Source of the DNA: Nitrospinota bacterium
Lineage (GTDB): Bacteria; Nitrospinota; Nitrospinia; UBA9942; JAHJSF01
Assembly (NCBI GenBank): GCA_018830405.1
Contig: JAHJSF010000046.1
Coordinates: 1-42,428, forward strand
Direction: 5' to 3'
DNA length: 42,428 bases
The notes beneath the pieces are model-generated. The model did no database searches and was not told where the DNA came from. It saw nothing but the letters and a program-made list of their open reading frames with translations. This document shows, piece by piece, positions 32,393 through 41,553 of this stretch (position 1 is the stretch's first letter; each line of letters begins with the position of its first letter). The translations under genes and the position numbers were made by a program.

Positions 32393-34867
32393 ATGGCCAA
32401 AAAGAATGAGAAGGATAAAGATTCGTCCGGCAAAAATAAGAACAATAGTGACAATATTATCACTACCACTAATATAACCGAGAGTCAGGTGCAGTTGACT
32501 ATACCGAGCGAGCTGCCGGTTATTCCGGTGCGCGATTTGGTTGTTTTCCCCTACATGATTGTCCCCCTATTCGTGGGTCGAGATAGTTCCGTGGAGGCGG
32601 TTAACAGCGCCTTGGCCGCCGACCGGATGATGTTTCTTGTGACCCAAAGGGATCCGGAACTTGAAATCCCTGACGAGAGTCAGCTCTATTCAACCGGAAC
32701 GGTTGTTATGGTTATAAGGATGGTTAAGCTTGATGATGGACGGATAAAGATTCTCGTTCAGGGTCTCTCAAGGGGAACTATAGAGGAATTTACCCAGAAG
32801 GAACCATTCTATAAGGTCAAGATACATCTTATAAAGGATGCCGAGCCGGTGGCGGGAGACAATGAAAGGCCCATAGGTTCAGAGGCCCTTTTGCGTAATG
32901 TTAAGGGGCAGATAAAAAAGATACTCTCTCTTGATAAGATGCTTTCTCCTGAGATTAGTGTGGTGGCCGAGGGTATTAGTGCCCCCGGAAAGTTGGCCGA
33001 CCTTATTGCGGCCAATCTTGGACTTAAGGTTGATGAGTCGCAGCAGGTTCTTGAGCTGGTTGACCCTGAGGAGCGGCTGAAGAAGGTCAGCAGTCTGCTT
33101 GATAAGGAGATAGAGCTTCTATCTATGCAGCAGAAGATTCATTCCGCCACGCATGAGGAGATAGGCAAGACCCAGAAGGAATATTATCTGAGAGAGCAGT
33201 TGAAGGCCATCCAGAAGGAGTTGGGGGAGAGTGATAACAAAGGGGTGGAGATAGAGGAGTTTAGAGCCAATATCAAAAAGGCCAAGATGCCCTCCGAGGT
33301 TGAAGCGGAGGCCCTTAAGCAGTTGGATAGATTCTCGAAGATGCACCCCGAATCGGCTGAAGCGACCACTATAAGAACCTATCTTGAGTGGATGACTGAG
33401 CTCCCTTGGAGCAAATCTACCAAGGATAAACTGGATATAAAGAATGCGGCCAAGATTCTGGATGAGGACCACTACGGTCTGGAGAAGATTAAAGCTCGTA
33501 TCCTCGAATACTTAGGGGTTAGAAAACTGAAGGGGAAGATGAAGGGGCCTATCCTCTGTTTTGTGGGTCCTCCCGGTGTAGGTAAAACATCCCTCGGCAA
33601 GTCTATTGCCAGGTCTATCGGGAGAAAGTTTTTGAGGATATCGCTCGGCGGGATGAGAGACGAGGCTGAGATACGGGGGCATCGCAGGACATATATAGGG
33701 GCAATGCCGGGGAGGATTATTCAGGGATTAAAGCAGGTCAAGGCCAACAATCCTGTCTTTATGATGGATGAGATAGATAAGATAGGGACAGACTTTAGGG
33801 GAGACCCATCATCTGCCCTCCTTGAGGTTCTCGATCCGGAACAAAATTTTTCCTTCAGCGATCACTATATCGGGGCTCCTTTTGACCTTTCTAACATAAT
33901 GTTTATCATGACCGCCAATACCAACGAGACTATCCCCCACGCCCTGCGGGACAGGATGGAGATTATATATCTTTCCGGGTATACGGTTGAAGAGAAGATG
34001 ATGATAGCCCGCCGATATCTTTTAGGAAGACAGATGGAGCAGAATGGTATAAGTGAGAAATATATAACCATGTCGGATGGAGTGCTAAAAAGGACCATTC
34101 TCGACTACACCAGGGAAGCGGGCCTCCGAAATATGGAGAGACAGATTGCCTCTGTCTGTCGTAAAGTGGCCAAGAAGGTGGCCGAAGGGGATAAGACGTT
34201 GCATCATATTACCACCGGAAATCTGCACAAATATTTGGGAACCCCCATATTTCTCCCCGAGGGGGAACTTGGGTCACATAGGATTGGGGTGGCGACAGGT
34301 TTGGCCTGGACCTCCTTTGGCGGAGAGATTATGTATATAGAGGTTCAGACGATGAAGGGAGGAGGGCACCTGACCCTTACCGGCCAGCTTGGTGACGTCA
34401 TGAAGGAATCGGGACGAGCGGCCATAAGCTACGCCAGATCCCAGGCGGCTAAACTTGGTCTAAAGCCTGACTTTTATCAGAAGATGGATATCCATATACA
34501 TGTTCCGGCCGGTGCTATTCCTAAGGATGGCCCATCCGCCGGTATCACGATGGCCGCCGCCCTCATATCGAGATTGACTGGTAGAGAACTCAAAAAGGAT
34601 GTTGCCATGACCGGAGAGATTACCCTGACAGGACGAGTCCTTCCTATTGGAGGTCTAAAGGAGAAATCACTGGCGGCGAGGGCTGCCGGAATAAAGACGA
34701 TTATTATCCCGGAGGCAAACAGGAAAGACCTGGACGATATCCCTCAGAATGTCAGAAAGGAGATAACCTTTGTTCCCGTTTCTACCATGGACGAGGTTGT
34801 GGAGAAGGCCTTAAGACCGGAGAAAAAGCGCCGAGCCAAGACTACTAACAAGCCCAAAAAGAAATAA
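32393..34867 (+). CDS. lon: ATP-dependent protease Lon
   Basis: Homohexameric AAA+ serine protease degrading damaged and regulatory proteins. The N-terminal substrate-binding domain spans ~40-300. The AAA+ part has Walker A GPPGVGKTSLGK (~391) and Walker B VFMMDEIDKIG. The protease domain has the serine in PKDGPSAGITM (~713) and its lysine in GGLKEKSLAARAAG (~757). At 824 residues it is slightly longer than usual, owing to a lysine/asparagine-rich N-terminal lead and a basic tail (RRAKTTNKPKKK). The end of hsp20 supplies an AGGGGGG ribosome site. The adjacent gene on the other strand converges three bases beyond the stop. Confidence 0.97.
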   Translation: MAKKNEKDKDSSGKNKNNSDNIITTTNITESQVQLTIPSELPVIPVRDLVVFPYMIVPLFVGRDSSVEAVNSALAADRMMFLVTQRDPELEIPDESQLYSTGTVVMVIRMVKLDDGRIKILVQGLSRGTIEEFTQKEPFYKVKIHLIKDAEPVAGDNERPIGSEALLRNVKGQIKKILSLDKMLSPEISVVAEGISAPGKLADLIAANLGLKVDESQQVLELVDPEERLKKVSSLLDKEIELLSMQQKIHSATHEEIGKTQKEYYLREQLKAIQKELGESDNKGVEIEEFRANIKKAKMPSEVEAEALKQLDRFSKMHPESAEATTIRTYLEWMTELPWSKSTKDKLDIKNAAKILDEDHYGLEKIKARILEYLGVRKLKGKMKGPILCFVGPPGVGKTSLGKSIARSIGRKFLRISLGGMRDEAEIRGHRRTYIGAMPGRIIQGLKQVKANNPVFMMDEIDKIGTDFRGDPSSALLEVLDPEQNFSFSDHYIGAPFDLSNIMFIMTANTNETIPHALRDRMEIIYLSGYTVEEKMMIARRYLLGRQMEQNGISEKYITMSDGVLKRTILDYTREAGLRNMERQIASVCRKVAKKVAEGDKTLHHITTGNLHKYLGTPIFLPEGELGSHRIGVATGLAWTSFGGEIMYIEVQTMKGGGHLTLTGQLGDVMKESGRAAISYARSQAAKLGLKPDFYQKMDIHIHVPAGAIPKDGPSAGITMAAALISRLTGRELKKDVAMTGEITLTGRVLPIGGLKEKSLAARAAGIKTIIIPEANRKDLDDIPQNVRKEITFVPVSTMDEVVEKALRPEKKRRAKTTNKPKKK

Positions 34868-34870
34868 AAT

Positions 34871-35779
34871 CTAGTCTATGATGTAGCGGAACGGGTTTAC
34901 CGGTATGCCGTTTAACCGGACCTCGTAATGGACGTGAGGGCCGGTGCTTCTTCCGGTATTTCCAAGGGTTGCTATTTTCTTCCCCCTCTTTACAGTATCC
35001 CCGACGGAAACGAATATATCTGAGTTGTGTCCGTAGAGGGTGACAACACCATAGCCATGGTCGATTTCCACCAGTTTCCCGTAACCTGTGTCATAGCCCA
35101 CCCTGACTACTGTTCCATTAGCCGGGGCAAGTATAGGGCTTCCGAAACGTCCGGCTATATCGAGGCCCTCGTGCATCTCTTTCCTGCCGGTGAAGGGGGA
35201 GTTACGATAACCAAACCCGCCTGTTACCCAACCCTGAACCGGCCATATTGAAGGTGTGGCGGATAGAAGCGATGATTGTTTATTGAAGAAGAGGTTGATC
35301 TCTTCAAGGCTTGCCTCTCGGAGCTGAGCATATTTTTTGAGGTGGTCAAGCTCACTATCTATCTTAGCCATCAGGTCATTATTTCCGTCGGCTACAGAAT
35401 CGGACAGAGAAAGGTTTTCATCCGCCGGTCCGCCAAGAGCATTCAACGAACCATCTTCCTCGTGGCTGCTTTCAAGAGAGGTTATAATCCTCAATTTTTT
35501 ATCGAGGTTTTTTAACCTATCCATGGCCACGTCAAACTCTTTTACTTTTTTGCTGAAATTATTTATCTGGGTATCCTGCTGGGCGGTTTTGGTCCTTAGA
35601 TTATCTAGCTCAACCACCTCTAGGCTCAGTTTTATATGACGGTATCCGAAATATAGAGAGCCAACTACGACAATGGCGCAGGCGGCTATGATTGAATTGA
35701 AGGCTTTGCTTGATATGCTGAATCTTTTAGGCGTCCCCGTCAGGTTGGGAATGACGACTATAGCGTATTTTTTTTCCAT
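34871..35779 (-). CDS. M23-family (LytM) peptidase
   Basis: Zinc endopeptidase or cell-wall regulator anchored by a single N-terminal membrane helix (FNSIIAACAIVVVGSLYFGY). A coiled coil (~50-110, LRTKTAQQDTQINNFSKKV) leads to a LytM domain with HEGLDIAGRFGSPI (first His and Asp ligands) and GPHVHYEVRLNG (HxH). All three zinc ligands are present, so it can be catalytic, unlike the degenerate EnvC class. Length 302. The substrate is presumably peptidoglycan cross-links. It ends three bases from the lon stop, converging. No transcription terminator is visible between them. Confidence 0.92.
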   Translation of the reverse strand: MEKKYAIVVIPNLTGTPKRFSISSKAFNSIIAACAIVVVGSLYFGYRHIKLSLEVVELDNLRTKTAQQDTQINNFSKKVKEFDVAMDRLKNLDKKLRIITSLESSHEEDGSLNALGGPADENLSLSDSVADGNNDLMAKIDSELDHLKKYAQLREASLEEINLFFNKQSSLLSATPSIWPVQGWVTGGFGYRNSPFTGRKEMHEGLDIAGRFGSPILAPANGTVVRVGYDTGYGKLVEIDHGYGVVTLYGHNSDIFVSVGDTVKRGKKIATLGNTGRSTGPHVHYEVRLNGIPVNPFRYIID

Positions 35780-35895
35780 TATTCCTTATCCCTGCATTGT
35801 CTTTCGTTTGACCGGCTATGTCTGCAAGTTAACATATTATTATCTTGTTTTCAACACTAATCGGCAAAAATTGGGAAATCTTTTAACGCCCGCTT

Positions 35896-36918
35896 TCATA
35901 GTATCAGCATCGCATCACCATAGCTACAGAATCTATACCTTTTACCAATAGCCTCTTGGTAGGCTCTTTTTATATAATCCGCCCCGGCATAGGCCGATAC
36001 GAGGAAGAGGGGGGTAGATTTGGGGGGGTGAAAGTTGGTAAATACGCCCCCAACTACTTTGAATTTGTAGCCGGGTAGAATAAAAAGGTTGCTGCTGCCG
36101 CTCAATTTTTCGAGAAACCCATCCTCTCCTGCCGCAGTTTCAAGGGTGCGTATTGAGGTTGTCCCTGCCGCAACTACCCTCTTCCCCTCTTTTATTGCCC
36201 TGTTTATCTTAGCCGCCTCGGCTTCCTCTATCTTGTAGTTTTCGTAGTCCATGACATGGTTATTGACTATTTTCTCCCTAACCGGCTGGAAGGTTCCTAT
36301 CCCTACGTGTAGGGTTATGAAGGCCGTTTCCGTTCCATTTTTCTTTAGTTGTTTGAATACCTTATCGGTGAAATGGAGCCCGGCAGTCGGGGCGGCTATG
36401 GCCCCCTCTTCTTTGGCATAAACGGTCTGATACCTCTCCCTATCCGATTCCTCGGCTAGCCCTTTTCTTATGTAAGGAGGCAGTGGGGGGTAGCCATTTT
36501 CTAGTATCCACTCCCTTATCCCTTCAATTGCGGAGAGATCGGCTATATAGCCGTTATTACTCCTTTTTAGGGTGAAACCCTTGTCACTATCGAGATATAG
36601 CTCTATACCGTCTTTAACCCTGCTCCCTTGCCTGACGAGGGCCTCCCATATCTTGGGGGCAATCTCTTTTGTTAAGAGGATATCTATCCGCCCGCCGCTC
36701 TTTTTATGGGCCACCAGATGGGAGGGAATAACACGGGTATTGTTTAAGACGAGCAGGTCATCTTTCCCTAAATATTTGCAAAGGTCTTTTATCCCTCCAT
36801 CTTCTATGGTTCCTGTTCGGCGGTTGAGTATCATTAACCTGGCATCATCCCTATTAGCGGCCGGGTGCTGGGCTATAAGCTCCTTAGGAAGGTCATAGTT
36901 AAATTCCGACAGTTTCAT
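35896..36918 (-). CDS. queA: S-adenosylmethionine:tRNA ribosyltransferase-isomerase
   Basis: Adds the epoxycyclopentane precursor to preQ1 at tRNA wobble position 34 during queuosine synthesis. Typical sequences are LSEFNYDLPKELIAQHPAANRDDARL at the N-terminus (shown in part as FNYDLPKELIAQ), APTAGLHFT, LHVGIGTFQPV and GTTSIRTLE, ending in FLVSAYAG. I chose the ATG at 36918, matching homolog starts and giving 340 residues; AAAGGAGAA abuts it. An upstream ATG at 36939 overlaps the radical SAM gene end by 14 nt. It lies downstream of ruvB, as in many genomes; tgt is not visible. Confidence 0.96.
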   Translation of the reverse strand: MKLSEFNYDLPKELIAQHPAANRDDARLMILNRRTGTIEDGGIKDLCKYLGKDDLLVLNNTRVIPSHLVAHKKSGGRIDILLTKEIAPKIWEALVRQGSRVKDGIELYLDSDKGFTLKRSNNGYIADLSAIEGIREWILENGYPPLPPYIRKGLAEESDRERYQTVYAKEEGAIAAPTAGLHFTDKVFKQLKKNGTETAFITLHVGIGTFQPVREKIVNNHVMDYENYKIEEAEAAKINRAIKEGKRVVAAGTTSIRTLETAAGEDGFLEKLSGSSNLFILPGYKFKVVGGVFTNFHPPKSTPLFLVSAYAGADYIKRAYQEAIGKRYRFCSYGDAMLIL

Positions 36919-36925
36919 TTCTCCT

Positions 36926-37852
36926 TTAATATGCGCCATATCTCTTCCCCTGATACGACCCCCTCGACTTCAATTCCTTTTTTACCTCATTAATTATCCT
37001 TAATTTATTGCCGCTCCAGTCGGGGGCAACGAGTAGCTCCTTTGGGGCATCACCGGCCACCCTGTGTATAACCGTATCGGGAGGGAGATACTCTATAAAA
37101 TCTACGACCGTCTGAACATATTCTTGTAGGGTTGGGAGGAAAACATTGCCGGACTGATGTGTGTTATATAGTTTTGTCCCCTTTAAGATATGGAGGTGAT
37201 GCAGTTTGACCCCCTCTACCCTCAGTTCGGCTAGGGCTGCGGCGGTCTGCAGGATATCTTTTCTTTTTTCTCCGGGGAGGTAGAGGATTGTATGGGCGCA
37301 GACCTGTATCCCCGCCTCTTGAGCCATAATAACCGCCTCCCTGAACGTCTCAAAGGTATGTCCCCTGTTAATAGCGGTCAGTGTCTTGTTATGCATGCTC
37401 TCAAGGCCCAGCTCGAGCCAGAGGTATTTTTTTTGGGAGATAGTTTTGAGCAGCTCTATCTTTTCTTTATCCAAGCAATCGGGTCTGGTGGCGATTGACA
37501 GCCCGACTATCCGGTCAATGGATAGGGCCTCTTCATATATCTTTTTAAGGTAGTCGGTGTCGGCATAGGTATTGGAATAGGCCTGAAAATAGGCGATAAA
37601 TTTGTTCATCTCCGGTTTGACATTCCTAATATAGTCAATGCCGTTGAGTATCTGTTCCCGCACCGATAGAGCCCTTATCGAGTTTTTCCCGTAGTGGCTC
37701 CCGTTTAGGCAATATATACACCCTTCAGAGGAGATTGTTCCGTCAAGGTTGGGGCAGCTCATCCCACCGTCGACTGATATCTTGGAGACCTTTTCTCCAA
37801 AGTGGGCTCTCAGGGTCTCATTTATAGTTCTGTATCTGCTGCGGGCTGGCAT
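36926..37852 (-). CDS. TIGR01212-family radical SAM protein (YhcC-like)
   Basis: A 308-residue radical SAM protein. The cluster motif is spread as CPNLDGTISSEGCIYC, the C-x12-C-x2-C form of the YhcC/TIGR01212 group rather than the classical CxxxCxxC. Other group-typical parts are RPDCLDKEKIELL, LELGLESMHNKTLTAINRGH and CAHTILYLPGE. It acts in the cytoplasm on an unknown substrate. It follows ruvB by 12 bases and is coupled to queA, so the three are probably one transcript. No defined reaction can be stated. Confidence 0.88.
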   Translation of the reverse strand: MPARSRYRTINETLRAHFGEKVSKISVDGGMSCPNLDGTISSEGCIYCLNGSHYGKNSIRALSVREQILNGIDYIRNVKPEMNKFIAYFQAYSNTYADTDYLKKIYEEALSIDRIVGLSIATRPDCLDKEKIELLKTISQKKYLWLELGLESMHNKTLTAINRGHTFETFREAVIMAQEAGIQVCAHTILYLPGEKRKDILQTAAALAELRVEGVKLHHLHILKGTKLYNTHQSGNVFLPTLQEYVQTVVDFIEYLPPDTVIHRVAGDAPKELLVAPDWSGNKLRIINEVKKELKSRGSYQGKRYGAY

Positions 37853-37864
37853 TGTTTCGGGAGG

Positions 37865-38896
37865 TTAAAATAGTGTCCCCGGCTCCTTATCTATTCGAGG
37901 TATCCCGAAGTGGTCGTAGGCGGTTTGGGTGGCTACCCGGCCGCGGGAGGTGCGGTTAAGGTATCCACGCTGGATAAGAAAAGGTTCGTAGACATCCTCT
38001 ATGGTGTCTTTCATCTCGCTCACCGAGGCGGCCAAGGTGTCGACACCGACAGGCCCGCCATTATATTTTTCGATTATGGTTAGGAGGAGTTTTCGGTCCA
38101 TCTTGTCAAACCCTAACTCATCTACATCGAGGAGGGAGAGGGCCGATTTGGCGACGCCTATGTCTATTGTTCCGTTTCCTTTGACCTGGGCATAATCTCT
38201 GACCCGCCTGAGGAGGCGATTGGCAATCCTTGGAGTTCCACGGGAACGTTTGGAAATCTCTTCCATCCCATCCTTGGTTACCTCTATTTTGAGGAGCTTG
38301 GCCGACCTACCTATGATTGTGGCCAGTTCTCCATCCGTGTAGTAGTCGAGGCGATGGACGATTCCAAAGCGGTCTCTAAGGGGGGATGTCAAAAGTCCGG
38401 CCCGTGTTGTGGCCCCGATGAGCGTGAAGCGTGGCAGGTCTATCTTGACCGACCTGGCGCTGGGCCCGCTCCCTATCATCAGGTCAAGATTATAATCCTC
38501 CATGGCCGGATATAGTATTTCCTCCACCGAAGAATTTAGGCGATGAATCTCGTCTATGAAGAGAACATCCTTTTCTTGGAGGTTGGTCAGGATGGCGGCC
38601 AAGTCCCCTTGTCTCTCTATTATCGGCCCTGAGGTGCTGCGGCAATTAACATTAAGCTCGGTGGCTATTATGTTGGCCAGGGTGGTCTTCCCCAGTCCCG
38701 GTGGGCCGTAGAAGAGGATGTGGTCTATTGCCTCTCCCCTCCTTTTGGCCGCCTCAATAGAGATATGGAGGTTATCCTTGATTCCTTTTTGTCCAACATA
38801 TTCGGAGAGGAGGCTCGGCCTGAGGGAGTTTTCTAACTGAATCTCTTCAGCCCCTTCGGGAGATAATATCCTGTCGTCTTCTAAGTCGTTGTTCAC
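37865..38896 (-). CDS. ruvB: Holliday junction branch migration ATPase RuvB
   Basis: Hexameric AAA+ motor that drives branch migration with RuvA at Holliday junctions. Signatures are [18 protein letters not shown] near the N-terminus, Walker [14 protein letters not shown], Walker [12 protein letters not shown] and the sensor [19 protein letters not shown]. The C-terminal winged-helix region ends [17 protein letters not shown]. 343 residues, full length. It starts with GTG at 38896 with GAGG just upstream. ruvA and ruvC do not flank it: the next gene upstream is divergent, so they are elsewhere. Confidence 0.97.
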   Translation of the reverse strand: MNNDLEDDRILSPEGAEEIQLENSLRPSLLSEYVGQKGIKDNLHISIEAAKRRGEAIDHILFYGPPGLGKTTLANIIATELNVNCRSTSGPIIERQGDLAAILTNLQEKDVLFIDEIHRLNSSVEEILYPAMEDYNLDLMIGSGPSARSVKIDLPRFTLIGATTRAGLLTSPLRDRFGIVHRLDYYTDGELATIIGRSAKLLKIEVTKDGMEEISKRSRGTPRIANRLLRRVRDYAQVKGNGTIDIGVAKSALSLLDVDELGFDKMDRKLLLTIIEKYNGGPVGVDTLAASVSEMKDTIEDVYEPFLIQRGYLNRTSRGRVATQTAYDHFGIPRIDKEPGTLF

Positions 38897-39025
38897 TTTC
38901 CTCTGTCGGTAATGTTTGGGCGATATGGCCGGCTAAGGCAATCTTGTTAATATGTTACGACTATAATATCATAATCGCTAAATTGGTTGTATATTGGTTC
39001 TATTCTTGTTCGGAGGGGGGCTTGG

Positions 39026-39217
39026 ATGTCTTTTTGGCTGTCTGTTATAGGTGTGGTTTGTGTCATTGAGGGGGGGATCTATTTTATTTCTCCTCAAGGG
39101 GTCAAGGAACTTTCAAAGAGGATACTCTTTACCCCTGAACCGGTACTACGCCGTATAGGTTTTCTGATGATGGTGGTTGGGTTAATCCTAGCCTACCTGG
39201 GCCGTCGCGGGTTATAG
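39026..39217 (+). CDS. DUF2065 small membrane protein
   Basis: A 63-residue protein with two hydrophobic helices (SFWLSVIGVVCVIEGGIYFI and IGFLMMVVGLILAYLGRR) separated by a short loop ending in EPVLRRIGF. The layout and the 'viEG...p...lRriG....v.Gl.l' pattern are DUF2065. ATG at 39026 has GGAGG nine bases upstream. Some in-frame extension to 38987 exists but is not needed. It is the only plus-strand gene between ruvB and the right edge, converging on the LapA-LapB fusion gene. Function unknown. Confidence 0.75.
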   Translation: MSFWLSVIGVVCVIEGGIYFISPQGVKELSKRILFTPEPVLRRIGFLMMVVGLILAYLGRRGL

Positions 39218-39231
39218 TTTTTTCTTTTGAA

Positions 39232-40530
39232 TCAGACCGGATAGGCCCGAAGGGTGTTGTAATAGCCGCATGACGGGCATTCGCTAACCCACTCAGACTC
39301 TTCATGTCCGCAGTTGGAACACTTATGACGGGTAAGTTCTTTAGCCCCCGCCTTGAAGGCAAGATGACCGGCCTTTTGGCTCTCACCTTCCTTGCCTATC
39401 ATTTTGTAGCCTATGGACATTAGGAGGTGCAGAGACGTATGTGAGGGAAGTTTTTCCCTGGCCTTGGCCAGTTCGGCCAATCCCTCTTCCCCTCTCTCTT
39501 TCCTGATATACAATTCTCCGAGGAGAAGGTGCAGGTGTGGCGAGTCGGGGTTGACCGATATTCCCCAACGGTAGGCATCAAATGTGGCCTCGTCATCCCC
39601 GCTTAGCTGATAGAGGTCTATGAGATGCTTTAGAATGATAAATTCCTTGGTTGTTTTATAACCGGTCTCCCATATCTTTACCGCATCCTTTATCCTCTCT
39701 CCAGCGAGATAGGCATTGCCTATGTCTATGTAGGCAGGGACAAATTTTGGATTATCTTTTAATATCTCCTGCAGGCAGGAGATCACCTTTCTGTCTTCCC
39801 CCTTATCTATAAGATCAAGCCCCCTTTTATATTTCAGGATTAGAAGTTCATTGATCTCCTTTTGGTGGTTTGGGGTCTTCTTTTGCAGGGATATAAGTTG
39901 CCGCTGAACATCAATGGCCTTGTCCCATTCCCTCTTCTTGATATATATCCCCCTCATTTTTTCAAAGGGTTTTGGATTTCGCGGGTTTAGAGAGGTCATT
40001 TTTTTGATTATGCCCAAGGCCTCACCAAGTCTCTCGTCAGCTATAAAGTCTTCAAACAGGTTGTAGAGTATCTCGACGTTGTTTGGGTCTATCCTCATAC
40101 CCTTGGCATGATACTTTATCGCCTCTCCTATCTTTCCCTCTTCTCTTTTTATTTTTCCGAGAAGATTAAGAGTATGTACATGATTGGGGGTCTTTGACAG
40201 CAATTTGGTCAGGATATCAACCGCCTCGTTTCTGTTGCCTGACAAGTAGATTGAGTTTCCTCGGTTATAGAGTTCCTCTGCCCGCTCGTCACTCCTTTTC
40301 TTAAACTCCTTGATAAGGTTCTTGATATAGGCGATAAATCTCCTATAGCCATCGGCAATTAATATAATAATAACCCCCAGAAGTATGGAGGAGAGGATAA
40401 GAATAGCAATAGGGACCTCTATCGAAAGATTGTTAGATAGATGGAGCGTTACTACGGTCCAATTAAAATAGGATATATAAAGGGAGAAGGCTGAAATAGC
40501 CAGCAAGACTAAAAAAGTAAACAGACCCAT
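39232..40530 (-). CDS. LapA-LapB fusion: membrane-anchored TPR protein with zinc ribbon
   Basis: A 432-residue protein. Two N-terminal membrane helices (LVLLAISAFSLYISYFNWTV and PIAILILSSILLGVIIILI) bracket a short segment, VVTLHLSNNLSIEVP, in the style of the LapA/DUF1049 domain. About ten TPR units follow (~85-400). The end carries a rubredoxin-like knot, CSNCGHEESEWVSECPSCG (CxxC...CxxC), diagnostic of LapB/YciM. LapB tunes LPS synthesis through LpxC turnover in E. coli; a similar role is inferred here. In enterics LapA and LapB are separate adjacent genes, so this is a natural fusion. GAAGGA upstream supports the ATG, 4 bases after the rsfS stop. Confidence 0.85.
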   Translation of the reverse strand: MGLFTFLVLLAISAFSLYISYFNWTVVTLHLSNNLSIEVPIAILILSSILLGVIIILIADGYRRFIAYIKNLIKEFKKRSDERAEELYNRGNSIYLSGNRNEAVDILTKLLSKTPNHVHTLNLLGKIKREEGKIGEAIKYHAKGMRIDPNNVEILYNLFEDFIADERLGEALGIIKKMTSLNPRNPKPFEKMRGIYIKKREWDKAIDVQRQLISLQKKTPNHQKEINELLILKYKRGLDLIDKGEDRKVISCLQEILKDNPKFVPAYIDIGNAYLAGERIKDAVKIWETGYKTTKEFIILKHLIDLYQLSGDDEATFDAYRWGISVNPDSPHLHLLLGELYIRKERGEEGLAELAKAREKLPSHTSLHLLMSIGYKMIGKEGESQKAGHLAFKAGAKELTRHKCSNCGHEESEWVSECPSCGYYNTLRAYPV

Positions 40531-40534
40531 GATT

Positions 40535-40888
40535 TTATCCTTCGTTAACAGTTAACCTCGGGGCATCCCCCCAGAGTCTCTCCAGATCGTAATATTCTCT
40601 AGTTTCCTGATTGAATACATGTACAACCAGATCTCCAAAGTCGAGGAGGATCCAATATTGCCCATTAGCCCCCTCCCGATGATAATTCTTGACCCCTATT
40701 TTTCTTAGGCGGTCTTCTATTTCATCTGCAATGGCGCTGATTTGTGTAGTTGATGATCCACTGCAGATCATAAAGTAATCAGCTATACTCGATATCTTGC
40801 TTATATCGAGACAGATGATGTCAATTGCCTTTTTATCGGCGGCTGCCGCAACGGCAATCTTTGTTTTTTCTATTGTGTCTATTTTAAT
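40535..40888 (-). CDS. rsfS: Ribosomal silencing factor RsfS, apparent AUU start
   Basis: Binds ribosomal protein uL14 and blocks subunit joining during nutrient stress. The core is SSIADYFMICSGSS, then YWILLDFGDLVVHVFNQETR and YDLERLWGDAP, unmistakably RsfS. The only in-frame ATG (40771) would remove the first ~39 conserved residues. The frame is open further up with no ATG, GTG or TTG to the TAA above. ATT at 40888 follows GAGG by seven bases and gives 117 residues, the family length (lead IKIDTIEKTKIAVAAAADKK). An ATG at 40895 is out of frame by one base because of a GGGG run. Start is therefore uncertain; the gene is certain. Confidence 0.85.
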   Translation of the reverse strand: MKIDTIEKTKIAVAAAADKKAIDIICLDISKISSIADYFMICSGSSTTQISAIADEIEDRLRKIGVKNYHREGANGQYWILLDFGDLVVHVFNQETREYYDLERLWGDAPRLTVNEG

Positions 40889-40920
40889 TCCCCATCCTCG
40901 TAATGATAGCGTTTATCTGT

Positions 40921-41550
40921 TTACCTATTATAGCCGTAGAGACTATTTTTGGCGATATAATCTTCTACTTTTTGCGGAAGTAAGTAGTTTGTAACCAGTC
41001 CTCCACCAATCTTTTTCCTTATCTTGGTTGAGGAGATGTCAAGCAGTGTCGTTTTAATTATATATACCTTAAACGGTGACCCGCCCATTGTTATGGTACT
41101 ATCTATACTCTTTGTCTTAAGGTATCCTTCAATATCGGACACAGAGTCTTCTCCTCTAAGGTCGACAACGAAATTACATTCTTTAAACAATTGTTCCGTA
41201 TCCTTCCAGGTCCAAATATCGGCCAAGGCATCGGAACCAATTATAAAGAATATCTCGCAATCTTCTCCTCTTAGGCCCTTAAATTCTCTGATGGTATCTA
41301 TGGTGTATGATATGCCTCCCCGAACAATCTCCATATCGGAGACACTAAATAGGGGGTTATCTTCGGTGGCCAAGCGGCACATGGTTAACCTGTCGGCCGA
41401 TGAAACAAGCTCTCCTCTCTTGTGAGGAGGGGAGGAGGAGGGGATTATAACCACCTCCTCCAGGGCATATTCCTCGGCTATCTCTTGGGCGGCATTCAGG
41501 TGTCCCAAGTGTATCGGGTCAAATGTCCCCCCTATGATGCCGACTTTCAT
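40921..41550 (-). CDS. nadD: Nicotinate-nucleotide adenylyltransferase
   Basis: Adenylates nicotinate mononucleotide in NAD synthesis. The nucleotidyltransferase signature GGTFDPIHLGHLNAAQE is near the N-terminus, PPHKRG is the next conserved block and ISSTKIRKKI is the C-terminal ISSTxIR motif. About 209 residues. The ATG at 41550 has GGGAG upstream in the end of proA; a TTG one codon earlier is ignored. The proA-nadD-rsfS order is common in many bacteria, and spacing suggests one transcript, with rsfS 32 bp downstream. Confidence 0.95.
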   Translation of the reverse strand: MKVGIIGGTFDPIHLGHLNAAQEIAEEYALEEVVIIPSSSPPHKRGELVSSADRLTMCRLATEDNPLFSVSDMEIVRGGISYTIDTIREFKGLRGEDCEIFFIIGSDALADIWTWKDTEQLFKECNFVVDLRGEDSVSDIEGYLKTKSIDSTITMGGSPFKVYIIKTTLLDISSTKIRKKIGGGLVTNYLLPQKVEDYIAKNSLYGYNR

Positions 41551-41553
41551 CAA

